Positions 1 through 9,091 of a DNA stretch of 64,000 nucleotides are shown piece by piece. The position numbers and the translations under genes were made by a program. The notes under the pieces were generated by a model. That model was not told where the DNA came from and searched no databases. It worked only from the letters and a program-made list of their open reading frames with translations. Each line of letters opens with the position of its first letter. The stretch's first letter is position 1. The stretch is taken from NCBI RefSeq assembly GCF_017873765.1, contig NZ_JAGGKP010000002.1, positions 248,001 through 312,000 on the forward strand, given 5' to 3'. The DNA comes from Paenibacillus sediminis. GTDB taxonomy: Bacteria > Bacillota > Bacilli > Paenibacillales > Paenibacillaceae.

Positions 1-598
1 TCGTATATAGTCGATTTCGCTTATGCTTAAGCTGCTTCGTTCTCTTCTTCGTTAACCATAATGAAACAGCAGGTAATATACATACGAGCACGAAGAGATA
101 AAGTGCCATCAGCAAGGCGAACGATACATCGAACGAGTCGAGTCCTGCGATAACAAGCCCAGATATGACAAGCGCGACAATACTCGGAAATACAGTGCGG
201 AGATATACATTTTGCAAATATTCAATGTCCTCTGAGAGCATCGACAGCATATCACCCGTCCGAAAACGAGATGAAATGAACAGCGCCTGCGGCTCGAGCA
301 GGTGATACAGCCGTATGCGCATTTGAGATAATATACGCAATACCATATCATGCGAGGCCAAACGTTCTACATAATGGAGGGCCGCTCTGCTAATTCCGAA
401 CGTCCGTACCAATACAATCGGCACATACACCATAAGAATATTTTCAGGGCGAAGAGCTGACTTGGAAATGAGATACCCGGAAGTAAACATAAGGAGGCAG
501 GCACAACATACCGTTAAAATACCCAAGGCAATGATGACGAGAAACCGCCGCACATAAGTACGGAAATAAGGACGAATCCAACCTTCTTGTCTCATCAT
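1..598 (-). CDS. cydC: CydC, ABC exporter subunit for cytochrome bd assembly (N-terminal part; gene runs off the window)
   Basis: The reverse strand encodes about 199 residues starting MMRQEGWIRPYFRTYVRRF and continuing open to the window edge. It shows several hydrophobic membrane segments and the exporter transmembrane-domain region (SRAALHYVERLASHDM, RIRLYHLLEPQA), typical of the CydC half of the heterodimeric CydDC exporter. In the known system CydDC exports cysteine and glutathione and is needed for cytochrome bd maturation. The ATG overlaps the cydD stop codon (ATGA type), so the two are translationally coupled. The nucleotide-binding domain lies outside the window and is not seen here. 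Two adjacent ATG codons (598 and 595) are possible starts. Confidence 0.88.
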   Translation of the reverse strand, partial: MMRQEGWIRPYFRTYVRRFLVIIALGILTVCCACLLMFTSGYLISKSALRPENILMVYVPIVLVRTFGISRAALHYVERLASHDMVLRILSQMRIRLYHLLEPQALFISSRFRTGDMLSMLSEDIEYLQNVYLRTVFPSIVALVISGLVIAGLDSFDVSFALLMALYLFVLVCILPAVSLWLTKKRTKQLKHKRNRLYT

Positions 599-2319
599 GC
601 ACCCCCTAGCCCAGAATGAATCATCTTATAGTAAGCACCTTTACGTGCAAGAAGATCTTCATGTGTACCACTCTCAGCTACTTTACCTTGATCCATCACG
701 ATAATGTAATCCATATCGGTCATCCAGTGTAACCTGTGGGTAGCAAGCAGCACGAGTTTATCCTCAAACAAAGACAGCATCGTCTCTTTCAGCTCGGTCT
801 CTGTCTCAATATCTAAATGCGCAGTTGGCTCGTCTAGTAGAATAATCGGTCTACGACAGAGAAAAGCTCTCGCGAGCGCAACTCGCTGCTCCTGTCCGCC
901 GCTTAGCTGGCGGCCGCCATTGCCGATTATCTCGTCATATCCATTCGGGAGTTTCTCCGCAAGATCGGATAAACCGGCTCTGTGCACAGCCTCCTTCACA
1001 TCACCCATCGATGCTTCCGGCGCATAAAATCGTACATTGTCCGCTAAAGAACCGCCGAAAATGTACGGGTGCTGCGGAATGTAGGTAACCTGTTCTTGCC
1101 ACCACTCGTTTGCAAGAGAGGAAACTTCTATTCCATCCACTTTGATCGTGCCTGACGTGGGATGGAAGAAACCGGCGAGCACATCAATGAGCGACGATTT
1201 ACCCGCACCGCTCTCGCCGATGATGCCCACTTTCTGAATACCATGAAGCTGGATGGATACATCGTCTAATGACATCGTACCATCCTCTTCACGCTGAAGA
1301 TGAATATGAGACAGCTGCAATGTACTGTCCTTCGTCCAGAAGGGCCTAGGAACATGATCACTCGGTTCCATGTCCACTGACGGCTGATCAATGATGGACT
1401 GAATCGCCTCTCCCGCTTCTTTACCATTCAGCGTCGCATGATAATCTGCTCCCACCATGCGTACAGGGAGAAAATATTCGGGAGCTAATATTAGCACCGT
1501 AAGCGCAGTAACCAGCACCATGTTGCCTTCCACAAGCCGAAGACCAAGGCTTACCGCAACCGTGGCAACGGACAGCATCGTGAAGAAATCGAGAGCGAAC
1601 GAGGACAGGAAAGCGACGCGCAGCGTTCGCATCGTAGCCGATCTATATTTATCGCTTACTCGCCCGATGGTTTCACTATGAGCACGGCTCTGTCCAAGGA
1701 ATTTCAGCGTCTCTAAGCCGCGCAGTGAATCAACGAAATGATTGGATAACACTTGGTACGACGTTCGTTGTCTTTCCATCTGTCTACGCGCTGCTAGACC
1801 GATAAGAATCATAAATATAATTAAGATCGGCATCGTCACCGTCAAAATAATCCCTGACCATACATCCTGCATGTAGATGTATATAAGAATGAGGACAGGT
1901 GTAATCGCCGTCCCCATCATACGCGGAAGAAACAGCTCGAGAAAAGTACGGAACTGCAGCACCCCTTCACGTACGAGGGTTACTAAGCTGCCTGCACCTT
2001 GCTGTCTAGCGAATATAGGGCCTAATGTAAACAACTGATTTATTAGTCCCTTACGCATACTCTCCCCTGTCTTCTCCGCAAATCGGTAAGCGATCCTCTG
2101 CTGCAGCAGAGCAGTCCCATGACGAAGGAGGAAAGCGAGCAGAAACAGCATGATATCAGTAAACTGCTCGTTTAACAGCTCACCGGCGAAGAGTGCGGAA
2201 ATGACTTCTGCAAGCCATTTGGCCTGCATCACGATCGCTGCGCTCTGTATCAAAGTAAGACAGCCGATCGATAGCATGACTGTCTTACTTCCTTTGTACC
2301 GAAGTAAATTTCTACCCAT
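595..2319 (-). CDS. cydD: CydD, ABC exporter subunit for cytochrome bd assembly
   Basis: This 574-residue protein has an N-terminal six-helix exporter domain (about 1-310) and a C-terminal nucleotide-binding domain. Walker A is GESGAGKSS near residue 370, the signature is LSGGQEQR, and Walker B is IILLDEPTAHLD followed by the switch His (ATHRLH). With CydC it forms the thiol exporter required to assemble cytochrome bd. It sits third in cydA-cydB-cydD-cydC; its ATG shares one base with the cydB stop (TAATG) and its stop overlaps the cydC start. The domain order and position directly after cydB separate it from ordinary multidrug exporters. Length is normal for the family. Confidence 0.93.
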   Translation of the reverse strand: MGRNLLRYKGSKTVMLSIGCLTLIQSAAIVMQAKWLAEVISALFAGELLNEQFTDIMLFLLAFLLRHGTALLQQRIAYRFAEKTGESMRKGLINQLFTLGPIFARQQGAGSLVTLVREGVLQFRTFLELFLPRMMGTAITPVLILIYIYMQDVWSGIILTVTMPILIIFMILIGLAARRQMERQRTSYQVLSNHFVDSLRGLETLKFLGQSRAHSETIGRVSDKYRSATMRTLRVAFLSSFALDFFTMLSVATVAVSLGLRLVEGNMVLVTALTVLILAPEYFLPVRMVGADYHATLNGKEAGEAIQSIIDQPSVDMEPSDHVPRPFWTKDSTLQLSHIHLQREEDGTMSLDDVSIQLHGIQKVGIIGESGAGKSSLIDVLAGFFHPTSGTIKVDGIEVSSLANEWWQEQVTYIPQHPYIFGGSLADNVRFYAPEASMGDVKEAVHRAGLSDLAEKLPNGYDEIIGNGGRQLSGGQEQRVALARAFLCRRPIILLDEPTAHLDIETETELKETMLSLFEDKLVLLATHRLHWMTDMDYIIVMDQGKVAESGTHEDLLARKGAYYKMIHSGLGGA

Positions 2320-3335
2320 TAGTATTCAAGGTGCTCCTTCTCATGTACACGTCTATGGAATACGAAATAGCTCCAAAGTTGATAGGCGAGCACAAATGGA
2401 AGCAACGTCAAGGCCGCGATCGTCATTACCTTAAGGGAATATGCCCCTGAAGAAGCATTGTGAATCGTTAAATCAAATGCATGACCCAGCGAACTGATCA
2501 TAACCCGAGGGAACAACCCAATGAACACCGATGCGATCGATAAAGCAATCATGGCACCTGTCATCCCGAACGCCCAGCCGTCTTTCTTCAGTTTCATGAA
2601 GGCGCCTGACAAGATGAAGGCACATGCTCCTGCAATCGTCACGATCGTTAATAAGACACCATGAACTTTAAACACATCCGTCATCACAAATGTCATCGTT
2701 CCAAATACGATGAATGCTGCCGCCAGTGGAAAGAGCAGCTTATGTGCTAGATTTCTTGCTCGCGCCTGTAAATCGCCGGTGGTTCTTAGTGTTGCAAATA
2801 AGAGACCGTGCACGAGACAAAGAAGGGTAACCGTAATTCCTCCGATCAGTGTATAGACATTCACAACATCGAAAAATCCCGCATGCATATGCATATTTTT
2901 ATCAATCGGCAGCCCTTTGAGTATGCTGGCAAACGCGACACCCAGTAGCAAAGGCGGAAGCAGGCTTCCAGCGAAAATAACGACATCCCACGTTTTGCGC
3001 CACCCTGAAGAGTCTACTTTGCCTCTGAACTCAAAAGCCACGCCGCGTCCGATGAGCGCAAGAAGCACAAACACCAGCGGTAAATAAAAGCCGCTAAACA
3101 TCGTAGCATACCAGTTCGGAAAAGCCGCGAACATCGCTCCGCCTGCCGTCAACAGCCACACTTCATTCGCATCCCAGAAAGGTCCGATGGAATTAATAAG
3201 AACCCGCCGCTCCGTGTCCGTTCTGCCTATGAATGCAGTGGCCATGCCTACACCATAATCAAACCCTTCAAGGAAGAAAAAGCCGATAAACAATACGGCG
3301 ACAAGAATAAACCAAAGCTCATTAAGAGACAACAT
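2319..3335 (-). CDS. cydB: Cytochrome bd ubiquinol/menaquinol oxidase subunit II
   Basis: Subunit II of the bd-type quinol oxidase, an integral membrane protein that pairs with CydA to reduce oxygen to water using quinol. The N-terminus (LNELWFILVAVLFIGFFFLEG, then FDYGVG) is the family hallmark, and eight or nine hydrophobic segments follow over 338 residues. I place the start at the ATG at 3335 because AAGGAGG lies nine bases upstream; a GTG three codons earlier sits too close to it. The start lies inside the last codons of cydA (14-base overlap), so the two subunits are translationally coupled. Confidence 0.95.
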   Translation of the reverse strand: MLSLNELWFILVAVLFIGFFFLEGFDYGVGMATAFIGRTDTERRVLINSIGPFWDANEVWLLTAGGAMFAAFPNWYATMFSGFYLPLVFVLLALIGRGVAFEFRGKVDSSGWRKTWDVVIFAGSLLPPLLLGVAFASILKGLPIDKNMHMHAGFFDVVNVYTLIGGITVTLLCLVHGLLFATLRTTGDLQARARNLAHKLLFPLAAAFIVFGTMTFVMTDVFKVHGVLLTIVTIAGACAFILSGAFMKLKKDGWAFGMTGAMIALSIASVFIGLFPRVMISSLGHAFDLTIHNASSGAYSLKVMTIAALTLLPFVLAYQLWSYFVFHRRVHEKEHLEY

Positions 3336-4734
3336 GATAGCCACCCTCCTTATCCATATCGAATGGATCTAGCGAATGTACCTGTGCGGTTACAGTCTCA
3401 TTCGGACCTTTTTTAATGACACGAACGAACAAGAATACAAGCAGTACCCCCAGAATCGTATAAATCGCTGAAAAGGTAATTAATGAGAAAAGCACTTCTC
3501 CTGGACTTACATTCGGTGATATTCCTGCTTCAGTCGTCATCAGTCCGAACACAGTCCACGGCTGACGGCCGATTTCCGTCATAATCCATCCTGCTGAATT
3601 GGCGATAATAGGCAGCGAGATCGCAAAAACCATAAAGCGCATAAACCATTTGTTAGGGCTTTCCAATCTGCCGCGCGCCATTAAGTACGTGCCGTACAGC
3701 GCAAGAACAATTAAGGCGGCACCGCTCCCAACCATCACTCGGAAGCTCCAAAACGTTGTACGCACCGGCGGAATATAATCACCCTGTCCATATTTCACCT
3801 CATATTCCGCTTGAAGCTCCTTCATCCCTTTCACTTCACCGGAAAATTTGCTGTAGGACAAGAAGCTTAGCAGATATGGAATTTTGAGTTCAGCTTTATT
3901 CTCCTGCTTCTCAGGGTCAATCGACGCAATAACCGTCCAAGGTGCAGGATCGCCGCTATTTTCCCAGAGACCTTCGCTGGCTGCCATCTTCATCGGCTGT
4001 GTCTTCACCAAAAATTGCGCTTGACCGTGCCCGATTAACGCCACTCCGATAGATGATATAAGGCCGACAATGATCGCAACTTGAAACGACTTCTTAAAGA
4101 ACGATACATCTTGCTTCCTGAGCAGTTTATATGCACTGATCCCTGTAACTAAAAATGCCCCCGTCATATACGCAGCAAGTACAGTATGCGGAAATTCAAG
4201 GAGCAGCTGTCCATTCGTAATGAGCGCGAAGAAGTCGGTCATTTGAGCTCTCCCATTATGAACCTCGAAGCCGACAGGTCTTTGCATGAAAGAGTTGGCG
4301 GCCAATATCCAAAACGCAGACAGCATTGTTCCAATAGCGACGAGCCAAATAGATGCTAAATGCACACGCTTAGACAGCCTTTCCCAACCGAAAATCCATA
4401 AGCCGATGAACGTCGATTCCATAAAGAAAGCGAGCAGCGCTTCAACGGCGAGCGGTGCACCAAATACGTCACCGACAAACCTGGAATATTCAGACCAGTT
4501 CATACCGAATTGGAACTCTTGCAATATACCTGTAACGACACCGACTGCAAAGTTAATGAGGAACAGCTTCCCCCAGAACTTCGCCATCTGTTTATATTGT
4601 TCATTTCCTTTGACAACGTACATCGACTCCATAATCGCAATTAATAGTGCAAGCCCGATTGAGATCGGTACGAAAATAAAGTGAAAAATCGTCGTCGATG
4701 CAAATTGGATACGTCCAAGCATAACCGAATCCAT
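3322..4734 (-). CDS. cydA: Cytochrome bd quinol oxidase subunit I
   Basis: This is the haem-bearing subunit of cytochrome bd. Visible family features are the His near residue 18 (TTIFHFIFVP), the second haem-ligand His in LLLEFPHTVLAAY, the TQPMKMAASEGLWE segment of the Q-loop, and the GRQPW motif following WIMTEI, which carries the haem b558 Met. At 470 residues it is the short Q-loop form usual in Gram-positives. It opens the cydABDC operon. A ribosome binding site (AGAAGG) lies upstream and an FNR-type palindrome lies 68-83 bases before the start, suggesting induction when oxygen falls. Confidence 0.96.
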   Translation of the reverse strand: MDSVMLGRIQFASTTIFHFIFVPISIGLALLIAIMESMYVVKGNEQYKQMAKFWGKLFLINFAVGVVTGILQEFQFGMNWSEYSRFVGDVFGAPLAVEALLAFFMESTFIGLWIFGWERLSKRVHLASIWLVAIGTMLSAFWILAANSFMQRPVGFEVHNGRAQMTDFFALITNGQLLLEFPHTVLAAYMTGAFLVTGISAYKLLRKQDVSFFKKSFQVAIIVGLISSIGVALIGHGQAQFLVKTQPMKMAASEGLWENSGDPAPWTVIASIDPEKQENKAELKIPYLLSFLSYSKFSGEVKGMKELQAEYEVKYGQGDYIPPVRTTFWSFRVMVGSGAALIVLALYGTYLMARGRLESPNKWFMRFMVFAISLPIIANSAGWIMTEIGRQPWTVFGLMTTEAGISPNVSPGEVLFSLITFSAIYTILGVLLVFLFVRVIKKGPNETVTAQVHSLDPFDMDKEGGYHVVS

Positions 4735-4801
4735 CGCAGTCTACCTTCTTTCTATTTTTATCTTGCCTGATGTTATTGTGGCAGACGCATTGCAGAGAGA
4801 A

Positions 4802-4817
4802 TGTGATTTTCATCACA
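4802..4817. promoter_or_regulatory. FNR/CRP-family box upstream of cydA
   Basis: The perfect palindrome TGTGA-N6-TCACA matches the binding consensus of Bacillus FNR and the CRP/FNR family. Its centre is 41.5 bases upstream of a plausible start near 4768, where CACAAT (4780-4775, reverse strand) could be the -10 hexamer. That is the classical class II activator position. Rex sites have a related but different core (TTGTGAA...TTCACAA), so FNR fits better. The start position is inferred. Confidence 0.7.
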
Positions 4818-4948
4818 AAATAAATTCATTTAAGTCTATTTCTTAGCAACCGTCACATAATATTAATAAATTGAAGCTCTTTTGCTGACCAAAAGTTGAA
4901 TTTCTTCTTCAAGAGGAGTAACGTGTAACAAGTAACTAAATTTGCTAT

Positions 4949-5143
4949 TTGCTGGCTTATCGCTGGTCCGCTGGAATCCCTGAAGATCAACGTCAAGCGA
5001 TGTATGCAGGGATCGCTGCACAGTTGCCAGTGGGTCGTGTAGCAAGTTCCGAAGACATTGCGGAGTCCTACGTCTACTTGGCTAAGAACGGGTTCATCAC
5101 AGGGTCAGTCGTTCTTATCGACGGCGGCGCTCATTTGGTGTAA
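4949..5143 (+). pseudogene. Remnant of a short-chain dehydrogenase/reductase (C-terminal end only)
   Basis: About 60 codons match the C-terminal end of an SDR oxidoreductase: WSAGIPEDQRQAMYAGIA, then LPVGRVASSEDIAESYVYL and TGSVVLIDGGAHLV, the last being the conserved SDR tail. SDR proteins are about 250 residues with an N-terminal GxxxGxG nucleotide-binding motif and a YxxxK active site. Neither is present upstream, and no ribosome binding site precedes the fragment. It is therefore a 5'-truncated relic that still carries the original end and a terminator. Confidence 0.75.
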
Positions 5144-5155
5144 TGAATTAAACGT

Positions 5156-5195
5156 AAAGGACCGCTGCCTAAAGCTTAGGTAAGCGGTCCTTTTT
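5156..5195. terminator. Bidirectional intrinsic terminator
   Basis: A long near-perfect hairpin (AAAGGACCGCT ... AGCGGTCCTTTTT with an inner CCTAA/TTAGG stem) has A and T tracts on both sides. It separates the rightward SDR remnant from the leftward MATE gene. Confidence 0.9.
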
Positions 5196-5211
5196 ATATA
5201 AATAGTGCAAA

Positions 5212-6615
5212 TTATGAGGATACTGCAGCCGATTCTCCTGTTGGTTTGGGCGGTACAAGCGCATGCTTCTCCCATATTCTGCTTCTCCAGCGGAAGAACA
5301 TAATGAAGGCACGCGTCCACTCATCGGCAGCGATCGCGAGCCATATCCCCGGAAGACCTAAATTCCAGTGGAACACGAATAAATATCCGAGCGGAACACT
5401 TAAGCCCACCATCGAGATGAGGCCCATATATACAGGGAACTTCGCATCTCCCGAAGCACGAAGGGAGTTAATAAGCACAATGTTAAAGGTACGACCCGTT
5501 TCAAGAACGATGCTTAGCAAAATAACCTGTGCGCCTAGCCGAATAATTTCAGGATCATCCGTAAATATACCGAGCAGCGGTTTGCGAACTAAAATGACAA
5601 TAGCAACCATGAGCAGAGTAGCTGCTTGCGCCCATCTTAAACTTTTCCAAGCTCGCTTATAGGCGTCGTCATTACGACTTGCTCCAACCAAGCGTCCAAT
5701 GATAATCGCATTCCCGATTCCGATCGCGACCGAGAATAAATACGTGAACATCGAGATGTTCGCAGCATACTGTCTAGCCGCAAAAGCTTGCGCACCTAAA
5801 TAGGTCGCATAGGATACAAAGATCGTCTGACAAGTTTGGTACGTAATTTGCTCGAAGGCAGACGGAATGCCAACGCCGAGTATTTTACGAATATATTCCT
5901 TAGAAAGATTGAAGTAATATTTGAACTCTACTCTCACTTCCATGACGCGATAGAGCAGCCAGAAGAACACGATTAGACTAAGTACACGGCTGATGATCGT
6001 AGAGATCGCAGCGCCTTGTACTCCCAGTGCGGGAAATCCCAAGTGACCGGAAATAAGCAAATAGTTAAGTGCTACGTGAACAATATTCATCCCGAGCGAG
6101 ACATACATCGTCTGCTTCGTAAATCCATAAGTACGAATAATGGCTGATAACGAATTAATGATCGCTTGTAAGAAAATCGCTCCGCCGACAATATGGATAT
6201 ACGACTTAGCAAAATGTAAAATTTCACCTTCTAGATGAAGCACTTGCAGCAGCATTTGACCGAAAATGACAAAAATAATACTAATAATAAGACCAACGAT
6301 AAAGTTGAGGGTTACCGCTAGAGCTGAAATCTTCGCAGCTTCACGGTACATCTTCGAACCAATGTACTGCGCGATTACAATGGAAGAACCGTTGCCGATC
6401 ACTTCTAGAATGAGGATCGCAATTTGAATTAACTGATTGGAAGCCCCGACTGCAGAAACGGCATTATCCGATACGGCGCTTAGCATAAAAGTATCTGCAA
6501 TACCCATGAGCATAAACAGGAGCACTTCTAGAAAGATCGGCCACGTCAGGCGAAATAAATTTAATTCCTTGGACTCTGAATTCGTTTGTTCATTTTCCGA
6601 GGCTGTTGCTGTCAT
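5212..6615 (-). CDS. MATE-family multidrug/cation antiporter
   Basis: A 467-residue, twelve-helix membrane protein of the MATE family, which exports drugs and organic cations using a Na+ or H+ gradient. The two homologous halves are seen in LFRLTWPIFLEVLLFMLMGI with ADTFMLS at the N-terminus and the second MatE domain from about residue 240 (GVGIPSAFEQITYQTCQ). I chose ATG 6615 because AGAAGGTG lies six bases upstream; an in-frame upstream start has no ribosome binding site. It is a single gene between a terminator and the small-protein gene. The substrate cannot be told from sequence. Confidence 0.9.
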   Translation of the reverse strand: MTATASENEQTNSESKELNLFRLTWPIFLEVLLFMLMGIADTFMLSAVSDNAVSAVGASNQLIQIAILILEVIGNGSSIVIAQYIGSKMYREAAKISALAVTLNFIVGLIISIIFVIFGQMLLQVLHLEGEILHFAKSYIHIVGGAIFLQAIINSLSAIIRTYGFTKQTMYVSLGMNIVHVALNYLLISGHLGFPALGVQGAAISTIISRVLSLIVFFWLLYRVMEVRVEFKYYFNLSKEYIRKILGVGIPSAFEQITYQTCQTIFVSYATYLGAQAFAARQYAANISMFTYLFSVAIGIGNAIIIGRLVGASRNDDAYKRAWKSLRWAQAATLLMVAIVILVRKPLLGIFTDDPEIIRLGAQVILLSIVLETGRTFNIVLINSLRASGDAKFPVYMGLISMVGLSVPLGYLFVFHWNLGLPGIWLAIAADEWTRAFIMFFRWRSRIWEKHALVPPKPTGESAAVSS

Positions 6616-6770
6616 GATGTCACCTTCTATTCTTTTACAATTGCATAAAAGATATCCTAGCACAATCACCCTTCGTTTGCACTAAAAAAAGTAATAAACT
6701 GGATCTTTTTTTCTTCCTTTATATGTATGAGAGAAGGACAGTTAATATTTCCGTCCGCGCTTCAGAACAC

Positions 6771-6798
6771 AAAAAAACCGGTTCATATCGAACCGGTC
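6771..6798 (-). terminator. Intrinsic terminator of the 84-residue gene
   Basis: On the reverse strand ACCGGTTC-GATAT-GAACCGGT is followed by a run of seven T. It lies directly after the stop at 6801. Confidence 0.92.
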
Positions 6799-6800
6799 AT

Positions 6801-7055
6801 TTAATAGAATCTTCTGCGATGCGGTCTATCAAGCAGTACAATCACGAGAAGATCAAATAATACTAAGGGGAGTATAAACGGAACAAACGAAGTGTGAACT
6901 TTCTTATGGTTCTGAACGGAGGATACTTTCAAATACACCCGACTTTTAGTCACTTTCACGATTTTGCCGTAAAATGTACTGCCAAACTTCGTTTTAATTT
7001 TCACTTGCTTATTCATATATCTTCGAGCCGTCTTATAATGGGAATTGACTGACAT
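6801..7055 (-). CDS. Small basic protein with SH3/Sm-like strand repeat and one membrane segment, unknown function
   Basis: I do not recognise a named family. The 84-residue product has a basic N-terminus, a beta-rich stretch (KQVKIKTKFGSTFYGKIVKV, then TKSRVYLKVSSV) that looks like a small SH3/Sm-type barrel strand pattern, then one hydrophobic segment (FVPFILPLVLFDLLVIVLLD) and a basic tail RPHRRRFY. A strong ribosome binding site (GGGAGGG) precedes the ATG, but it lies inside a 10-bp stem (see the 7057-7116 feature). It is last in line after the thiamine operon, 83 bases beyond the NCS2 gene with no clear terminator between, so it may be co-transcribed. Confidence 0.7.
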   Translation of the reverse strand: MSVNSHYKTARRYMNKQVKIKTKFGSTFYGKIVKVTKSRVYLKVSSVQNHKKVHTSFVPFILPLVLFDLLVIVLLDRPHRRRFY

Positions 7056-7056
7056 G

Positions 7057-7116
7057 AGAAGCCCTCCCTTCTATAAAACAGCATATGACGCTATGCTCAT
7101 AGAGGTGAGGGCTTCT
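7057..7116 (-). promoter_or_regulatory. 5' leader hairpin covering the ribosome binding site of the 84-residue gene
   Basis: Reverse-strand AGAAGCCCTC (7116-7107) pairs perfectly over 10 bp with GAGGGCTTCT (7066-7057), which contains most of the Shine-Dalgarno GGGAGGG and ends just before the ATG. An inner GCATA/TATGC stem sits in the loop. There is no T-run, so it looks like translational masking rather than a terminator. Confidence 0.5.
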
Positions 7117-7137
7117 TTATAGACTTCATTGAATGGT

Positions 7138-8439
7138 TTATGATTTCTTCTTCATTACAGCATTCGGAATAGAGATTAATAGAATGTGCAGAACAATCGA
7201 ACAAACGGCCCCGACGATCACACTGTTAGACAGCATCGTGCCTATTAATCCTTTTATTCCGCTGCCGTACGGAGGGAGTGCAATTGCCAGCAATATCGAT
7301 AGACCCGCAATGATATAATTGGCATCCGTCTTCTCAATGCGGGAAAGAATCGAAATTCCGGTGAACACAAGCGACGCCGCTGCCGGTAAGAAGATGCCGC
7401 CGATGACTGCATCTGGAGTTAATGCTAACAGCGCACCCGCTTTCGGTACGAATCCGAGTATGATAAAAATAACGGCGGCGATCATTACAGGATATCTCGA
7501 TCCTACTCCCGTAAGACGAAGCAGCCCAACGTTCTGTGCATATGCTGTTGTTGGGAATCCTCCAAAGAAGGTAGAAATGATCGATCCGATCGATTCGCCT
7601 GCAAAGCCATAGCGGATTCTTCTTCTATCTAATTCCACATTCGTCATATCAGCAGCAGCCTGATATACTCCCATCCCTTCAATCACCGCAGCCATATAAG
7701 CGATGAAAAAAGGTAAGAACGTCGCCCAATTCATCTCGAACTTTCCATATGGAAATAGCTGCGGGATACTAAACCAGCTCTTCTCGCCAACGATTCCAAA
7801 ATTGATTTTCCCTAACAGCAGAGCAATGAAATCTCCGACAAGGAGTCCAATGAGAAACGCGTACGATTTCCATCTTCCCTTACCGAAGACAGAAAGGATA
7901 ATGACCGTTAATGCCGTTGGTATCGACATGAGCAGAGTAGTAGAAGATGCAAAGCCCGGTGAATCCGGCGTGCCGCCAAGAAATTCAGAAAGTGTAAATC
8001 CGGACAAAGCAATGCCGACGACAAAAATGACCGTCCCCGAAACAACCGGAGTAAATAAAATCTTGAGCCGTCCAAGAATCCCCGTAATCGCCATCACAAA
8101 CACAATGAGAGCACTTAATACAATGCCCCCTCCTGCTGCTGCAAGTCCGCCTGCTTTACCTGTTGAAATCATTAAAGCATCAAACGCCGCAGACGGCCCC
8201 TGCACCACAGGCAATCGAACAAGCTTCGTTGCTTGGACTAATGTCACCAAACCGGCCCCTATAAATATGGCATTCACAATATTGGCAGATTGCGTAAGCG
8301 GAAGCCCAATCATCGCTGCGATAAAGATCGGATCGAGCCATACATTAGAAACGAACACATGCTGCAGCCCGAAGAGCAGCGATTTTCCAAAAGGCAGCTT
8401 GTCCTCTATACCGATCGAAATTTGAGGTTCACCATTCAT
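7138..8439 (-). CDS. NCS2-family nucleobase:cation symporter-like permease in the thiamine operon
   Basis: A 433-residue membrane protein of the nucleobase:cation symporter-2 family (xanthine/uracil permease fold), with many hydrophobic segments and family landmarks such as [29 protein letters not shown] and [21 protein letters not shown]. Its ATG lies within the end of thiE, so it is translated as part of thiM-thiD-thiE under the TPP riboswitch. Known members carry xanthine, uric acid or uracil. The context suggests a thiamine precursor such as the pyrimidine HMP, but no substrate residue proves this. An ordinary purine permease captured by the operon remains possible. Confidence 0.85.
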   Translation of the reverse strand: MNGEPQISIGIEDKLPFGKSLLFGLQHVFVSNVWLDPIFIAAMIGLPLTQSANIVNAIFIGAGLVTLVQATKLVRLPVVQGPSAAFDALMISTGKAGGLAAAGGGIVLSALIVFVMAITGILGRLKILFTPVVSGTVIFVVGIALSGFTLSEFLGGTPDSPGFASSTTLLMSIPTALTVIILSVFGKGRWKSYAFLIGLLVGDFIALLLGKINFGIVGEKSWFSIPQLFPYGKFEMNWATFLPFFIAYMAAVIEGMGVYQAAADMTNVELDRRRIRYGFAGESIGSIISTFFGGFPTTAYAQNVGLLRLTGVGSRYPVMIAAVIFIILGFVPKAGALLALTPDAVIGGIFLPAAASLVFTGISILSRIEKTDANYIIAGLSILLAIALPPYGSGIKGLIGTMLSNSVIVGAVCSIVLHILLISIPNAVMKKKS

Positions 8440-9091
8440 AGCCTATCACCGCCTCTTTCAATTCCCGCGCCGCTTCCTGCACATGATCTGCTAAGCTGAT
8501 TGCAGAAATAACAGATACCCCATCTGCACCCGCATCAACGACTGATTTAGCATTATGGGCGGTAATGCCGCCGATCCCGACGATTGGAATGTCCATTCCT
8601 TGATCTCGCAGAAGACGGATGAGCGACGTTCCTTGTACAGCCTTCGCATCTTCTTTGGATGTAGTCGGAAACACAGGGCCTAAGCCAAGATAGTCCGCGC
8701 CTTGAGAGACAGCAAGCTTCGCTTCCTCTAAAGTGTGTGCAGACACGCCGAGGATCTTATTTCCGATTCTTTGGCGGACGACCTCTGCAGACTCATCATC
8801 CTGTCCTATATGAACCCCATCCGCATCCAGCGACAGAGCCAAATCAATATCATCATTCACGATAAACGGAATTCCGTGTTGTCTGCATACCGATTGCACT
8901 TGCTTCGCAAACGCATATTTTTCCTCGCCTAATAGAGCTCCGTTTCCTTTTTCACGGAACTGGAACAACGTGATGCCGCCTTTGATGGCTTCGCGAATCA
9001 CCTGAAGCGGATCTATCTTGCAATTGACGCTGCCCATGATGAAATACAATTTCAGTAGATTTCTCATCTCTTCGCTTGAAATTCTAGTCAT
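8429..9091 (-). CDS. thiE: Thiamine-phosphate synthase
   Basis: ThiE joins HMP pyrophosphate and thiazole phosphate to make thiamine phosphate. The 220-residue TIM-barrel shows the family segments [56 protein letters not shown] and [10 protein letters not shown]. It overlaps thiD by four bases (ATGA) and the NCS2 gene by eleven. Together with thiM and thiD this covers salvage of both thiamine precursors; thiC and thiG are not in the window. Confidence 0.96.
   Translation of the reverse strand: MTRISSEEMRNLLKLYFIMGSVNCKIDPLQVIREAIKGGITLFQFREKGNGALLGEEKYAFAKQVQSVCRQHGIPFIVNDDIDLALSLDADGVHIGQDDESAEVVRQRIGNKILGVSAHTLEEAKLAVSQGADYLGLGPVFPTTSKEDAKAVQGTSLIRLLRDQGMDIPIVGIGGITAHNAKSVVDAGADGVSVISAISLADHVQEAARELKEAVIGYEW

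Noticed and set aside
7703-8425. A 240-codon plus-strand open frame opposite the NCS2 gene
   Set aside because: It mirrors the codon pattern of the membrane protein on the other strand and has no family features or ribosome binding site.
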